Shown here: in pieces, positions 36,175 to 48,230 of the stretch
How the letters are laid out: every line of letters begins with the position of its first letter
Numbering within the stretch: position 1 is the first letter of the stretch
Assembly (NCBI GenBank): GCA_033002965.1
Contig: JAURVB010013196.1
Span: 62,001 to 126,000 of the forward strand
DNA: 64,000 nt
Source of the DNA: Piper betle
Taxonomy: Eukaryota; Streptophyta; Magnoliopsida; Piperales; Piperaceae
Reading direction: 5' to 3'
The notes under the pieces: generated by a model
What the model saw: the letters and a program-made list of their open reading frames with translations, nothing else
The model's database searches: none
What the model was told of the DNA's origin: nothing
Position numbers and translations under genes: made by a program

Positions 36175-39100
36175 TTACCTGGTTACATATTCAATTTGTG
36201 AATGTTCTCTCAACCATTCAAGTTCTTTTGCCCCTTCCAAGATTTCTTGAACCTTCACATACAAGAACGTATCAGCACATAATGGACAAGCAAGGAAGAA
36301 CATACCAATAGGCAAATATTTGGACTGCTAATTACACAAATGAACATATTAGTGTCATGTATAACTTGCAGTCGTTGAGACCAGAATAATTATTTCAACA
36401 GAAAAGCACAAGATGCTACAGTACCCGCTGTTTGACACGCTCCTCATCATATTCTTGGTTATTTCGTTTAAACTCATCAACGGAATTCTCAGCCTCTTTA
36501 ACTAGCTCTTCTGTAGAATACTGCAAAAATATAATCTATGTTGGTTACAGACTGGTAACACACACACACACAAATTAAATAAATAGAAGCAAATATTGTG
36601 TGCATTGACAAAAGGCAAGTCACCTCTGTCCATTTGAAAGTAGCATATTAGTGTTAGCAGATATGGGTAAGCATTAAAATACAGCAGCATATGAGGATTT
36701 AGTTGGAGAGTACATCTCTACCAATGCCTACTTACCAAGACCACTGAATTTCTGTCATGTGATTACAGAATTGTTCCAAATATAAATGGAGTATGCCAAA
36801 TTTTAGTATAATTCTGAATTCCCCTATTCAATCACCAAGAGCAAAGATATGCTTGGCGTATAAAGCAGTCGGTTATTGGGACAAGTGTGGAGGCGACCAC
36901 ACCACAACCTTTTTTAAGCCATAACCAAATAATAAAATCAATTAATATACCTGTAAATTTTCACATTTGAATGTCTCAGAAACAGAAAGCATTTGTTTGA
37001 TAATCTTGGTAATATTCTCTCTTTGATGATCCAAATATTGATTGACTGATTTCTGACTTGAAGAGAAGCCACTGCTCCTCATTAAGCTTTGTGCTTGCCT
37101 ACGGAAATAAATTCAGATATGAACTATGAAGAACAGAAGAGGAAGCGTGGTACCAAATTGAAATACAACCTGAAGCTCTAGAAGTTTGGCTCCATAAAGT
37201 TGCCTTCCTTGCTCCTCAAACAAACAATGAAAATGTCAACTTCAATCATCTGAAATATCAAATTACAGAGTGATATAAAGAACAAGCCAGCATCATAATA
37301 ATGTTGATACTTTAGATAAATGGTACCAAAGTTGAGTCCTGCAGGAAAGTAGCATTATCAGCAAAGTATATATGAAAAACCAAATCAAGAAAATAGATTC
37401 ATCAATGACAACAAACAATTAACCAAGTATTAGCCACCTTAAGTGCCAAGAATGTCATCAACTATACAATCAAAATTTCAGGGGGATGGAACTCCAACTA
37501 CCATCTAATAAGAAAAACAATATACACTTCACCCAGTAACATTGATCACAAGGACATTGCACTGAGCGCATCTAGCAAAACAACTCGTGCATAGAAGATA
37601 TCTTGCCATCTAAATGGCCACACAATGACTTTGCAAAATTGTCAGTCTGTTTAACACACACAAAGAGCTTATCTTATGCATAGGCTTTAGAAATAGATGA
37701 CTAAAACGTCCTTGTGCCTCCCAAATCCATTGAGACAATCAATGGAAATCAAGTAAAATTGGAAGGACTACAAAAAATGAGAGTAATATCTTTCTTTCAA
37801 AGAAAATGCGAGTTATATCTGATAAATTGTTAGGAAACCCATTCAGAGTCCAGAGATGCTCGCATGAACAGATGGTATTGCTGTCATTATGATATTATCA
37901 GGATAGTTTCATGCCATTAAACAAATTTTATTATTGAGGAAAAAAAAATTGAAACAACATTTTATATAGACTCACATGAATAGTACAATGGAACCCCAAT
38001 TTAAAAAATCAATACCTTGCATAGCTGGTCTAATATTGCATTATCTGTTGCTTGTTCTTTTGCTGTCTTTTCAAGGTATTTACATTTTCCAGAATGGCTA
38101 ATAAAAAAAGTTCAGCAAAGATTGTTTGTTTATGTAAAAGATAAGGTGTTCTGTGAGTATGGATATGTGTGCATATGCGTGTAAGAGTGAGATAGCATTT
38201 GCAGAACAGAGACCTCATTCAAGGTCTTGCACCCTGGAAGAAGTTTATCAGCAAGAGAGTCGTCCAGATCTGGCAAATCCCTATAAAACAGTTCTTCACA
38301 TTCAACCTTGTACAAGGAAATGAAAAATTAGATAATTTATCAATTCAAGAGTTGCTGTGATTCCACTATAATTGCAACTGTTAGAAACAAAGCATTTGAT
38401 TATACCAATCACACATTCACAATTAAATAAATAAAAATAAAAAGAAATACAGTCAATTTATCTAACTGCATTGTCAAATCTACTAGCTGACTGTACTTAC
38501 TAAATCCAAGAAATTCCACGGGTTGAAATAGCAAGTATATAGAGGAGGAAACCCATAAAGCAAAAAGTGAACAATATCTGGAAAGAGTTGAAAATAACTT
38601 ACTGTGAACTGAGCATGTACTCCACGGAGATTGTCTTGTTTCCGTGATTCTGGAATACGAGAGGGAATGACTTTGTTTCACCTTGCCGAATTCCAAGAAT
38701 AGCATAAAGGAAACCACAAATTAGATTATCCCCTTCTTCAGAATCAAAATGAAAACCTGTGGCCAATGCATTTCTTTTTCCAATACGTGAATAAGTCCTC
38801 AATATTGCTTAAAGGGAGAAATTCATTAAACTTTCCAGACTTCTGTTCATATAATAGTCTATAAATCTATGATAAATCACTTGATATCGTATCAATTAAT
38901 TGAAAGTAAGCACACAAACCAATTTTTCACCGAGAACAAAAATATGTGCAGTAATTAAAAATAAAAAAAGTTTTTAAAAAAGGAATAAAAATTAAACCTT
39001 AAATATTTCTAAAAATAGAAGAAACAAATTAACATGTTTTTTTAAGTTCTTGACATTGTTTCAGTTTTTTATTATAAGGTACACTCACACGCACACATGC

Positions 39101-41144
39101 ACACATGAAATTTATGTATACCAATCTTGACGGAAAAGGACATTTCATCCTTTTGTGCATTTTAAAAAAAAATCATACGTGCCAGAATATCAATAACAAT
39201 TAATATCAGGGAGGAACAAAACATTGAGGTATTCAATGGACAATAGTACGAAGAATGAGGCTAACCTTTAGTGTCTGCAGATGGTATTTTGTCTCCAGTC
39301 GAATTATCTTCGTTAATAGTAGTTGCAAAAACATCAAGAACAACAACATCACCAATCTGTAAGCCTCTATCAGTTACAATTTTCATGGCACCTAAAGATT
39401 TGAGACGCGTTTCAGCTCTATTTCAGATGCTTTTTCAGCAGTGACTTTGCGGTCCATCTCAACAACCTTCAGCTTCTTGTATGCATCTTCAGTTGCCCAT
39501 TTAACTTCAGGAACCACATCAACAACAATATCATAGCTGGTAAGACAACAAAACAAAATGAGAAAAGGGGCAGCTAAAAAATTAAAAGCTGTACTATCGG
39601 CTATATTTAAAACCATTAATTCTTTGTTTAAGAGAGCATGTGGCTGTTTACCAAAGGAAGTCTTGAGATGAAAAGGTTTCATCCATCTCAGAAAATTTGG
39701 TCTTTATACCTACAAAATCATTTAAAGCCTTGCCTGTAAGCTTAGGGAATGAAAATTGTCAAAAGAGTTGGCTCTAGGAAATGATATATAAGTTATGAAT
39801 AAAAGGAGAAATACCTACTAATAACTAATAAGGAAAAAACAATTGACAAGATTTTACCCAATTATAGTATTAATAAAACTATGCCTATTTAAGTATAAAT
39901 TGTGTCCTTTCTTATAGACTAGATATTTAGGAGCAGGTTTAAACTGTTTTCACTAATGTGAATACATAGCAATATTTTGATTACATACAGAGTGCATTGC
40001 TTTTCTAATTGCAAAATAAACATTGTCACTATCCTCTTAAAAGCTTTCACGAAAAATTCATGGCAAATATAAAAGACCTCCAGAAGCACATCGCAATGAC
40101 GGCTTCTATTTTCAAGGTAAGGTTGACATACTGAGGCCATAGCACGAGGAAGAGTTCTCTTCAACATGGACTCAATTGTAGCCCGCTGTACGTGTTGTTC
40201 CCAACATAGTTCACAAGAATGTTATCTGGAATTGTCTTTCCTGGCCGGAATCCAGGAACCTGTTGTCCATAATCTCCAAAGATAAACAATTGTACCAAAC
40301 ATCGACTGGCCAATGAAAAAAAAAACTTCTTGAAATACAAATGATTACCTTGATCTGTTTAGAAAATTCTCTTAATACTATTCTATAACAATCCTGGCAC
40401 ACTAGAGGCAGAACCTCAACAGCCAACTTCAACTACAAAAAGCTCAAAACCAACGAAAGAACAAATAATGTCGATTTGGCTGGCACGAAAGCAATGTGAA
40501 ATCTAGACAAATTTTAACTAATCAACATTATTAAGAATGGCTATATTAAATATATTTTCTGTAAAAAGTAATAAGGATTTAATGTTATACCTTCAATTTG
40601 GAGCGTTAAAAAATCATAATTACCCTCAAGTGCATCTCCCATTTGAAAAAAAAACTCTTCATTTCATGTTCTACTTGGAGGTAATCATTATGCTTGTAAA
40701 CATGAAATATATATATGAAGACTGATGTACTAATTTTCTATGAATTAGTCGGGAACCACTTATAATTTTCATGTATTATTCACTAACATGACAACATCCA
40801 ATAACCACATCAAAACAACCACACTTGGCCGGAGATACTCACTCTGGAACTCGGCTCAGGCGTCTCGGTGAGACATTGAGGTCTGCGGTGAGGGGGTCGA
40901 ACTTGACCTCCTCTTCATCCGCAGCAGCGAATCCCAAGGCCGCGGCGGTGGCGGGAAGAGGAGAGCTCCGCTGCTGTTGTTGCCGGCGGCGCGGAGTGCC
41001 CCGCAGACGGATGGGGAGTGAAGAGGGGACGAGGCAAGGGAAGGAGGCGGGGCGTGTGGGGGGCGGTGGAGCCGAGGTTGGAAGTGGGAAGGAGGAGGTT
41101 GGGGCGGCCGGGGAAGCTCGGACCGCCATTGCTGCTCTCCCCAC
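36175..41144 (-). pseudogene. TIG: Chloroplast trigger-factor-like protein gene with many single-base deletions
   Basis: Twelve exons on the minus strand: 41144-40843, 40432-40349, 40259-40132, 39740-39652, 39536-39266, 38756-38603, 38306-38214, 38097-38016, 37249-37170, 37098-36951, 36520-36425, 36252-36175; total 1,605 bases, near the ~547 codons of Arabidopsis TIG. Exon 1 is Ala/Pro/Arg/Ser-rich, like a transit peptide. Exons 2-4 give the ribosome-binding domain with VPGFRPGK. Exons 5-6 give the PPIase-like domain (DRGLQIGDVVVLDVF; GIRQGETKSF). Exons 7-12 give the chaperone arm (ELFYRDLPDLDDSL, LFEEQGRQLYGAKLLELQ, LEWLREH), with stop at 36177-36175. Conserved sequence jumps frame by one missing base near 40200, 39408, 38653, 38086, 37225, 37071 and 37061. 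Junctions 1/2 and 7/8 also fail to phase. No in-frame nonsense substitution was seen. Either a young pseudogene or a badly polished locus. Confidence 0.85.
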
Positions 41145-43693
41145 CTTCGTCTCCTTCTTGGCGGGAAGAGCGAACCGATTCGGTGACTATTATTTGACCA
41201 TTTTTCCAGTGGAAATGTTTGCTCCGTTGGTTGATAGGGCTCCACTTCATCAACGGTTCTAAAGCTACCGTATATTTGCGATGGAACTGCACGCAGGTGA
41301 TTATTACGAAACTACCTAACGTGGATTCAACCCCGATCTTTCTTTGAGCGTTCGAACCGAGTCAGTTCCAAGTTATTCCTACTGTTTTCTATTATGTAAC
41401 TCGAGATAAAATTAATTATGAATGTTTATATATTTTAATTTTAATTTAATTATATGTCAAATGGTATGTTTGGGAGTAAAATTTTTATATTATTATGTAA
41501 GACTATCTTCACAATACCATTATTTTTATTATTTTTTATATTTTACATAAATAGATAACAAATATAAAAATTATTATATTTAATACAAATTATCGAACTT
41601 TGAACCGAATCGAACTAAAATAAAGTGTGCTTGTGCACGTGCATGCTAGATTTGATTTTAAATTTGGTAGTTATTTATGAAACTATCTGTAACTACCCAT
41701 GATAAGTCCTCGATTAAAATATTAGATGAAAAATTAAAGTAAGTTCACGTTTAACAACATGGTTTATATATAAGGTGGAAATTAAGCTAATATATTGTTT
41801 TTCCCCTTTCTCTGGTGACCCTTTCGTCTCTAATAAAAAATTTAGACTCATGAGTTTGATATCTAAGCACTTCGTGGACAAACTAAATCTCCGCTAGTCA
41901 GAGATATTATAGTCATTGATTATTAGAAATATAATGTTTTTTTCCCGCACCTTAAAAAAATAACTCGGAAACATATTATTCACATCAATTTTTAGAGTAA
42001 AATATTTTAAAAAATGAGTATGTATTAATTTTTAAACTTTTCTTTGTACAAAAAAACTTTCCTCCACCCACATTTTTTTCACCTTTTAAATATTGTAGCA
42101 TGAAAATAAATTAACAAATTAACAAATACTCATCTTCAAATATATTTACAAAATTTAGAGTTTTTCTTTATGGTCAACATTGGAATGAAAATACATGGAG
42201 GGAAAAAATGTATTGAATAATTAGAATTTGATTAAAAAATCGTGAAAGTTTTTTAAAATATGATAGAAGTCACGAAATTATTTATAATGGTGATTCTTCT
42301 TGAAATAGTATTGCAACATAAATCTCTTTCTTTGTTTGATATATGATGGTTATCATCCTCTCTTTTTAATATGATCGAGTTTCAAAGTAATCTTTTTACT
42401 ACTTGACCACATTAATGAATTTATATATTCACCTTTTCAATACTAAAAATAAAATATCCATGCACATTTGAAATATTATTCGGAAATCTCACACTATAAA
42501 CATTCAAACGACTCACTTGAAATTGTGGCTTCAAACAAATCAATAAATTCCGAAGTTATTTCTACTAATCTTTAAACATGTGACATTAATTTAATATGTG
42601 ATCACCTTGTAGGCAAATAGACTATAATCAAAGAACACAGTTCGTACCATAATAAACATTTATCCAAAACATTACAATTTTTAGGATATTAATAAATAGT
42701 TGTAAATGGTCATCCGATTTATCGATTTACTAATAATTTGAAACTAAATAGAATAAAAATACTAAAAAATTTATTCACAAAATAAAAAATGGTAAAAAAA
42801 TATAAGTAAAAGGTTTTGCCTTGATCCGTGTTTTGCTAATTTAATTTAGAGTTATTTAGTCATTTCATATATAATTATAAAATTTATCTCTACTTAAATT
42901 TTAATCTTGAAAATTTAAATTGTCAACATTTTGTTAAGATTACTCAATTACAACTTTAAAATTATTTATTTCTTAGCTTATAATATTAATTTATTAAATC
43001 TTGTTATCGACCAATGTTCTTCACTCACGTTGAGCAGTTACCATCTCATCTTGGCGGTAGATGAACATAAAAAAGTGACAATTTTTATTAAACGGGTGGA
43101 GAACGGGAAACTCAGCGTCGGTGAAATATTTTTCTAATTTAATATACTTTGAATAATTAGAATAGACTACTTAATAATAAATAAAATATTTCAGATACAG
43201 ATAACATTGTTTGGACACAGGATTGTCCGCCCCTGCGGATCACTCGATCAGGATTTGAGGGTTTAGTAGGACTAAGGTATCCTTGTCGGGCAAAAAAATA
43301 GTGTGATAAAAATAAAATGTCAGAGACACAAAATAACACGCAAAAAATTTTACGTGATTCCTTAGGGTTTAACTTGAATCTTTGAGTTAATCCACGGTGA
43401 GATTGATACTCACAATCTACTAATTTTCAATTCTTTCACAAATTACAAATCTTAGTAGAATTTTTGCCACTTTAACTTTTTCACCCATACATAGCCTATC
43501 CCTTGTAATGCTTTGATGAAGAATTTGATTTAGCCTCTATGACCCAAAATGGGGAAAATCTATTGCACCGAGTTTCATGATGTGGCAAAGCAGACTTCTA
43601 AGGTGACGACAAGCTTTCTTGATGGCGAATCTGGGATTGTATTTGTTCCTTACAAGGAAAGGGATCCAATAGCAATGACAGCATGGCCGGAGA
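41145..43693. other. TIG upstream region and AT-rich intergenic
   Basis: 41145-41290 is GC-richer and probably the TIG leader and promoter. 41400-43140 is AT-rich without a supportable feature. About 43200-43690 has a copia-like flavour (a TTTTACGTGATTCCTTAGGG word near 43347, then an ATCCACGG word) and may be the left part of an older element into which the LTR at 43694 inserted. Confidence 0.45.
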
Positions 43694-43735
43694 TGTAACA
43701 CCCCAATCCGGTTCACTCTCAACCCGGACCGGAAC

Positions 43736-44581
43736 TGTAACGACCCAGCCCAAAGTGCAACGTAATACGCTAAGTCATTTCTTTAAAATGGGTACCCCGG
43801 AAGTTAAAGATCTATAGTCCATTCCCACTTATAAACAGGATCTTCTCCCAGTAAGTATTAGATGTTGGACTAAGTTGAGGGATCTCACAATCCACCCACC
43901 TTAGGAAATTTCATCCCCGAAATGCCTATTTTTAGCCCGTTGTTAGCCCCAGCCCACGTCCTTTCTGGCCTGTGACCGGCAGCCTAGCTAACGTTCCTAA
44001 TCCAGCCCACCATCTAACACGGAACCAGGTCGGCTCTGATACCATTGTAACGACCCAGCCCAAAGTGTAACGTAATGGGCTAAGTTATTTCTTTAAAATG
44101 GGTACCCCGAAAGTTAAAGATCTATAGTCCATTCCCACTTATAAACATGATCTTCTCCCAGTAGGTATTAGATGTGGGACTAAGTTGAGGGATCTCACAA
44201 TCCACCCACCTTAGGAAATTTCGTCCCCGAAATGCCTATTCTTGGCCCGTTGCTAGCCCCAACCCACGTCCTTTCTGGCCCGTGACCGGCAGCCTAGCCA
44301 ACGTTTCTAGTCTTGGCCCATTGCTAACCCCAGCCCACGACCTTTTTGGCCCATGACCGACAGCCTAGCCAACGTCCCTAGTCCATCCCACCATCTAACA
44401 CGGAACCAGGTCGGCTCTGATACCATTTGTAACGACCCAGCCCAAAGTGCAACGTAATAGGCTGAGTCATTTCTTTAAAATGGGTACCCCGGAAGTTAAA
44501 GATCTATAGTCCATTCCCACTTATAAACAGGATCTTCTCCCAGTAGGTATTAGATGTGGGACTAAGTTGAGGGATCTCACA
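43736..44581 (-). mobile_element. Tandem TRIM retrotransposon (three LTRs, two internal regions)
   Basis: LTRs of 154 bp at 43736-43889, 44046-44199 and 44428-44581 (plus strand TGTAACGACCCAGCCC to GGGATCTCACA) alternate with internal regions of 156 and 228 bp. The whole is flanked by a perfect 5-bp duplication GGAAC (43731-43735 and 44582-44586). On the minus strand each upstream LTR is followed by TGGTATCAGAGCC, complementary to the 3' end of initiator-Met tRNA, and a purine-rich AAGGTGGGTGGAT precedes the next LTR. No coding capacity. The larger internal region has a ~71-bp duplication (44240-44310 and 44311-44381). There is no 5S rRNA-like segment in the LTR, so it is not Cassandra. Confidence 0.93.
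44413..44425 (-). other. Primer-binding site of the TRIM (initiator-Met tRNA)
   Basis: Plus strand GGCTCTGATACCA, i.e. TGGTATCAGAGCC on the element's strand, two bases inside the first LTR. A second copy lies at 44032-44044 beside the middle LTR. This is the standard plant priming site; it is not a tRNA gene. Confidence 0.9.
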
Positions 44582-44968
44582 GGAACCGTTACAATGGATC
44601 AAACTACTTGTAAACCGATTAATTTGGCTGACCTAAAAACCTAAACGGCTACGATATAACCCTCTGGACATCTCAAGATGGAGTAGGCCACTAATGTGCA
44701 AATAATGATAAATGAGATGCAAAACCCTAGCACCTAAACTGCTACGATATAACCCTCTCGATATCTCAAGATGAAGTAGGCCACTAATGCGCAAATAATG
44801 TATGAATGAGATGCAAAACCCTAGCAAGATGCTACATGAATGTCATGATGATGATCACACCAAAAATAATTAAAATAACAAACAAAATCACTCAAAATTC
44901 TGGGATAAAACAGACAGAATCTCCTTTAAAACTGCAATAAGGGGATGACCTGTTAAAACAAGGCAAAG

Positions 44969-44972
<4 letters not shown>

Positions 44973-45011
<39 letters not shown>
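44973..45011. repeat. (TA)n microsatellite inside LTR copy 3
   Basis: A pure TA run at the place where copies 4 and 6 also carry one (48196-48227 and 51148-51191). Confidence 0.95.
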
Positions 45012-45015
<4 letters not shown>

Positions 45016-46093
45016 AATTTACACCACAATAGATTCAAAACATAAACACATGTCGCAATCAGGGTGTTGCCCCATTTGCAAATCATGCTCATCACATTTG
45101 GTTCATTTTTATCTTAGCAAGGTAAATCATTCCTGAACATTTAGAACTTTTCCCAAAACATTTCTGAAACATTTCTAAAAGAGTCCAAACATTTCTAAAA
45201 CAAGGCATATAAGTCTCACAAACACATGCATATATACTCAAACATGTATATCCACAACATCATTCAAACTACATCACATCTTACGCAAAAGTCGAAGCGG
45301 CGCCAAGTATGTGTGTGCAATGCAATCCCTACTCTTTCCTCAAGGCCGACATATTCCATTCATTTCCCTCACCTACATATATAGTAAGAAAACGTTAGCA
45401 ACGATTTTCACCAGTCCAGAAATAACTAATATCAAACTGAAACATGAGAGCTAACTCTCATAGAAAGCAAACAATCATATATCTTCCTCTAAACTCTCAT
45501 AAGGGCAACTATAGAGGAGCCATTGAGCAGTTGACTTAACAACGTCCTAATCAAACTGGTATTGTGCCACTCTCAGCAATACTTTTCTAATCCCACTCTT
45601 AGGAAACCTTTGTCCTAAGCCCTCTCAGAACCTCCATATCTCTCTTGGTGTAAAACCCGCGATTCAAGTCAGGCTTTTATTCCTGTGAACCATCAGTTCA
45701 GCCATCAGTTCGAGTCGAGTCAGTTTTAGAACACATGTACCGAGCCGACACTGGTTGCGTTTATGAGCTTTGAGGGTCATGTGTACCCAAGTATATGATG
45801 ATAATATCATGAATAAAGTAGAAAAGAATGAGTTATCAGAATATATGAGAGTATGCCAGTTTACCTTTTCTATTTTTATATATAGTGAATCGTAGAATTA
45901 TTTTTAAGCCGTTTACCGCGTTAGGATGCATTATGAGGCAGTTTGAGTGGGTTGTTAGTTATAGAGCATGTCATTATGATGTTGTAGTGTTGTTTTATTT
46001 TATGGGAATTTCCCAATTTTTTTGGATTTTTAGGATTTAATACAACTTAGTTATTATTTTTTATTCGAGACGGAGTCGAGTCAAGTCTTATTT

Positions 46094-46453
46094 ATGAGTT
46101 TGCCACCGGCCACCCCCGACCTTTATTTCTTCTTCCCCGTCCAAACCCTTGTCGTGTCGCCCCCTCTACTCTTTGTCGCCACTGCTGCTGCCGACGCCGC
46201 CCTACTATCGATCGTTGATGTCAGGCCCCGCTACGGCGTCGGGCTCACTAAGCCGGTGCCAATGATACCCAATATGAGTTTGCCACCGGCCACCCCCGAC
46301 CTTTATTTCTTCTTCCCCGTCCAAAACCTTGTCGTGTGGCCCCCTCTACTCTTTGTCGCCACTGCTGCTGCCGACGCCGCCCTACTATCGATCGTTGATG
46401 TCAGGCCCCGCTACGGCGTCGGGCTCACTAAGCCGGTGCCAATGGTACCCAAT
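46094..46453. repeat. 180-bp tandem duplication within LTR copy 4
   Basis: Units 46094-46273 and 46274-46453 are nearly identical, both beginning ATGAGTTTGCCACCGGCC; only a few substitutions are visible. The unit is a multiple of three, so the open frame repeats a 60-residue block. Other family copies have a single unit. Confidence 0.93.
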
Positions 46454-48193
46454 ATGACAACTATCCAGCCAGTAGACGCTATCGGCGACTATCAACGATT
46501 GCCGCGTAAAAATTGCCAGAAAACCACTCACACCAGTAGAAAACCGCCGACACCGGTAGAAAACCGCCAAAACATCACCGGAAAACCGGATTTGCTGGAA
46601 TTCGGTGAATCTTTCGTGGAACTCATCCAGTTGAACCCTATAAAAATTAGGATGCCGACAAGTGCCGAATTCTAGCTCCAAGACAGGTGACGAAACCCTA
46701 GCCATCGCCGATTGTTGATGACGAGAGGTATAATTACCTCCGATGTAATTATTTAAAATTGATGATTATTAGCACAACATGCTAGGATTGATTAATGCCA
46801 TGATAAATGTGTGACTATGAATGAAGTGTTAAGTGGCATGATTGGATTAATTGTGAATGAATGTTAAGTGATCTAATGAGGTAAGTTGAATCTAGGCATG
46901 ATAATTGGCCATGGCATAATTTAGAAATTACAATAAAATTGATATGAATAGGATGGGTTAGAATTATTTTCACATTTATGATTATTTGCCTGTTGATGGA
47001 TGTTTGTATTGTGAGTGTGTTGATCGTGATGAGTTGATGCATCATTCAGTTAGCAGGAGTTAGCTTCTAGATTTGATGTGTAGGTACGGAGTAGGCGCTT
47101 GCCGCCTAGGTGCAATGACACGCTTGGAGCTTCTACTAGGTCCGTTTAGGACTCGTCTGTTTTTATACTATATTCTATTGTATGGTTGTTTTAATGCCTA
47201 CAGGACATGTTAAGTGCATTTTATCGGATCCCACTTAACTCAGGCCATTTAGCCGAACAGTTTTTCAGATTAATAAACCCTCGAGGATGATTTCGAAAAT
47301 GAGATCTACCACAAGTTGCCTTCGGGCCTATTATATGAATCCCTTCTTAGACCTGTATATATAATTTTATCGAGTTTTTAGTGAGACGAGCGATGAAGAA
47401 ACCGACTTGCACGTACCATGAGCGGATGTCGTGACAGTCAAAGTGAGCTTTGGATTAGTGAGCTGATTGTTCCATTCTTGATGGATCCTGACAACTCGGC
47501 GTTTGAGTTCCTCACACCTAGAGAACGTAGAGGTTTACGGGTACTGTTTAGTATAGTGCGTGTCTGGTGCCTTGTGGTTCAAAGGGTACTAAAAACGATT
47601 GCCTGAGAGTACTCTGCCTTCGTGCACAAGGTCAGGAGAATTATAGAGGAAAGGAAAGGGCTTAGAATATACATGTAGTCCTGATGGACCAGAGAAAAAT
47701 GAAATGAGAAAAATGCCGAAAGAGGCATCAGCAAAGCAGATAGTTCGGGATGCTACCGAGTCTACAGCCCAATGGCTCCTCAATAGGTGTCCTTCAAAGA
47801 GTTCACGAGAAGTATACTAATGTTTTTTTCATATGAGAGTTTTCTCTCATAGCGAGTTTGTTATAGTTATATTTTGGATTAGTAACGCTCGTTACTGATG
47901 TGTTTTTATACTATATGTAGGTGATAACTATGAGTTAGATGCACTAGCTTGGACGGAGGAGCAATGATGTCGCTTGCACACACATGTCAATCGATAGAGT
48001 GGTTAACATTTTGTTTATGATGTTATTATATTGAGAATGATTTGATTAAATGCTAAGACATGGTGATATGATGTGATCAAATACTAGACATGATGATATG
48101 ATGTGAAATGTGAATAAATTGCACAGGAGGGTTGAGACCCAAGCTTCAAAATGAGTTTATAGTAGATTAGATTATGTGTGAATGAAATTGTCG

Positions 48194-48195
<2 letters not shown>

Positions 48196-48227
<32 letters not shown>
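48196..48227. repeat. (TA)n microsatellite inside LTR copy 4
   Basis: About 16 TA units, at the same relative position as in copies 3 and 6, just before the conserved GGCCCATAATTGCAC box. Confidence 0.95.

Positions 48228-48230
<3 letters not shown>

Noticed and set aside
44032..44425. Apparent tRNA fragments (GGCTCTGATACCA twice)
   Set aside because: They sit immediately next to TRIM LTRs and are priming sites complementary to initiator-Met tRNA, not tRNA genes.
43736..44581. Three direct repeats with two spacers, superficially CRISPR-like
   Set aside because: Repeat length 154 bp, TG...CA ends, PBS, polypurine tract and 5-bp target duplication identify a TRIM in plant DNA.
43736..44581. 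Cassandra-type TRIM
   Set aside because: The LTR lacks any 5S rRNA-like promoter segment.
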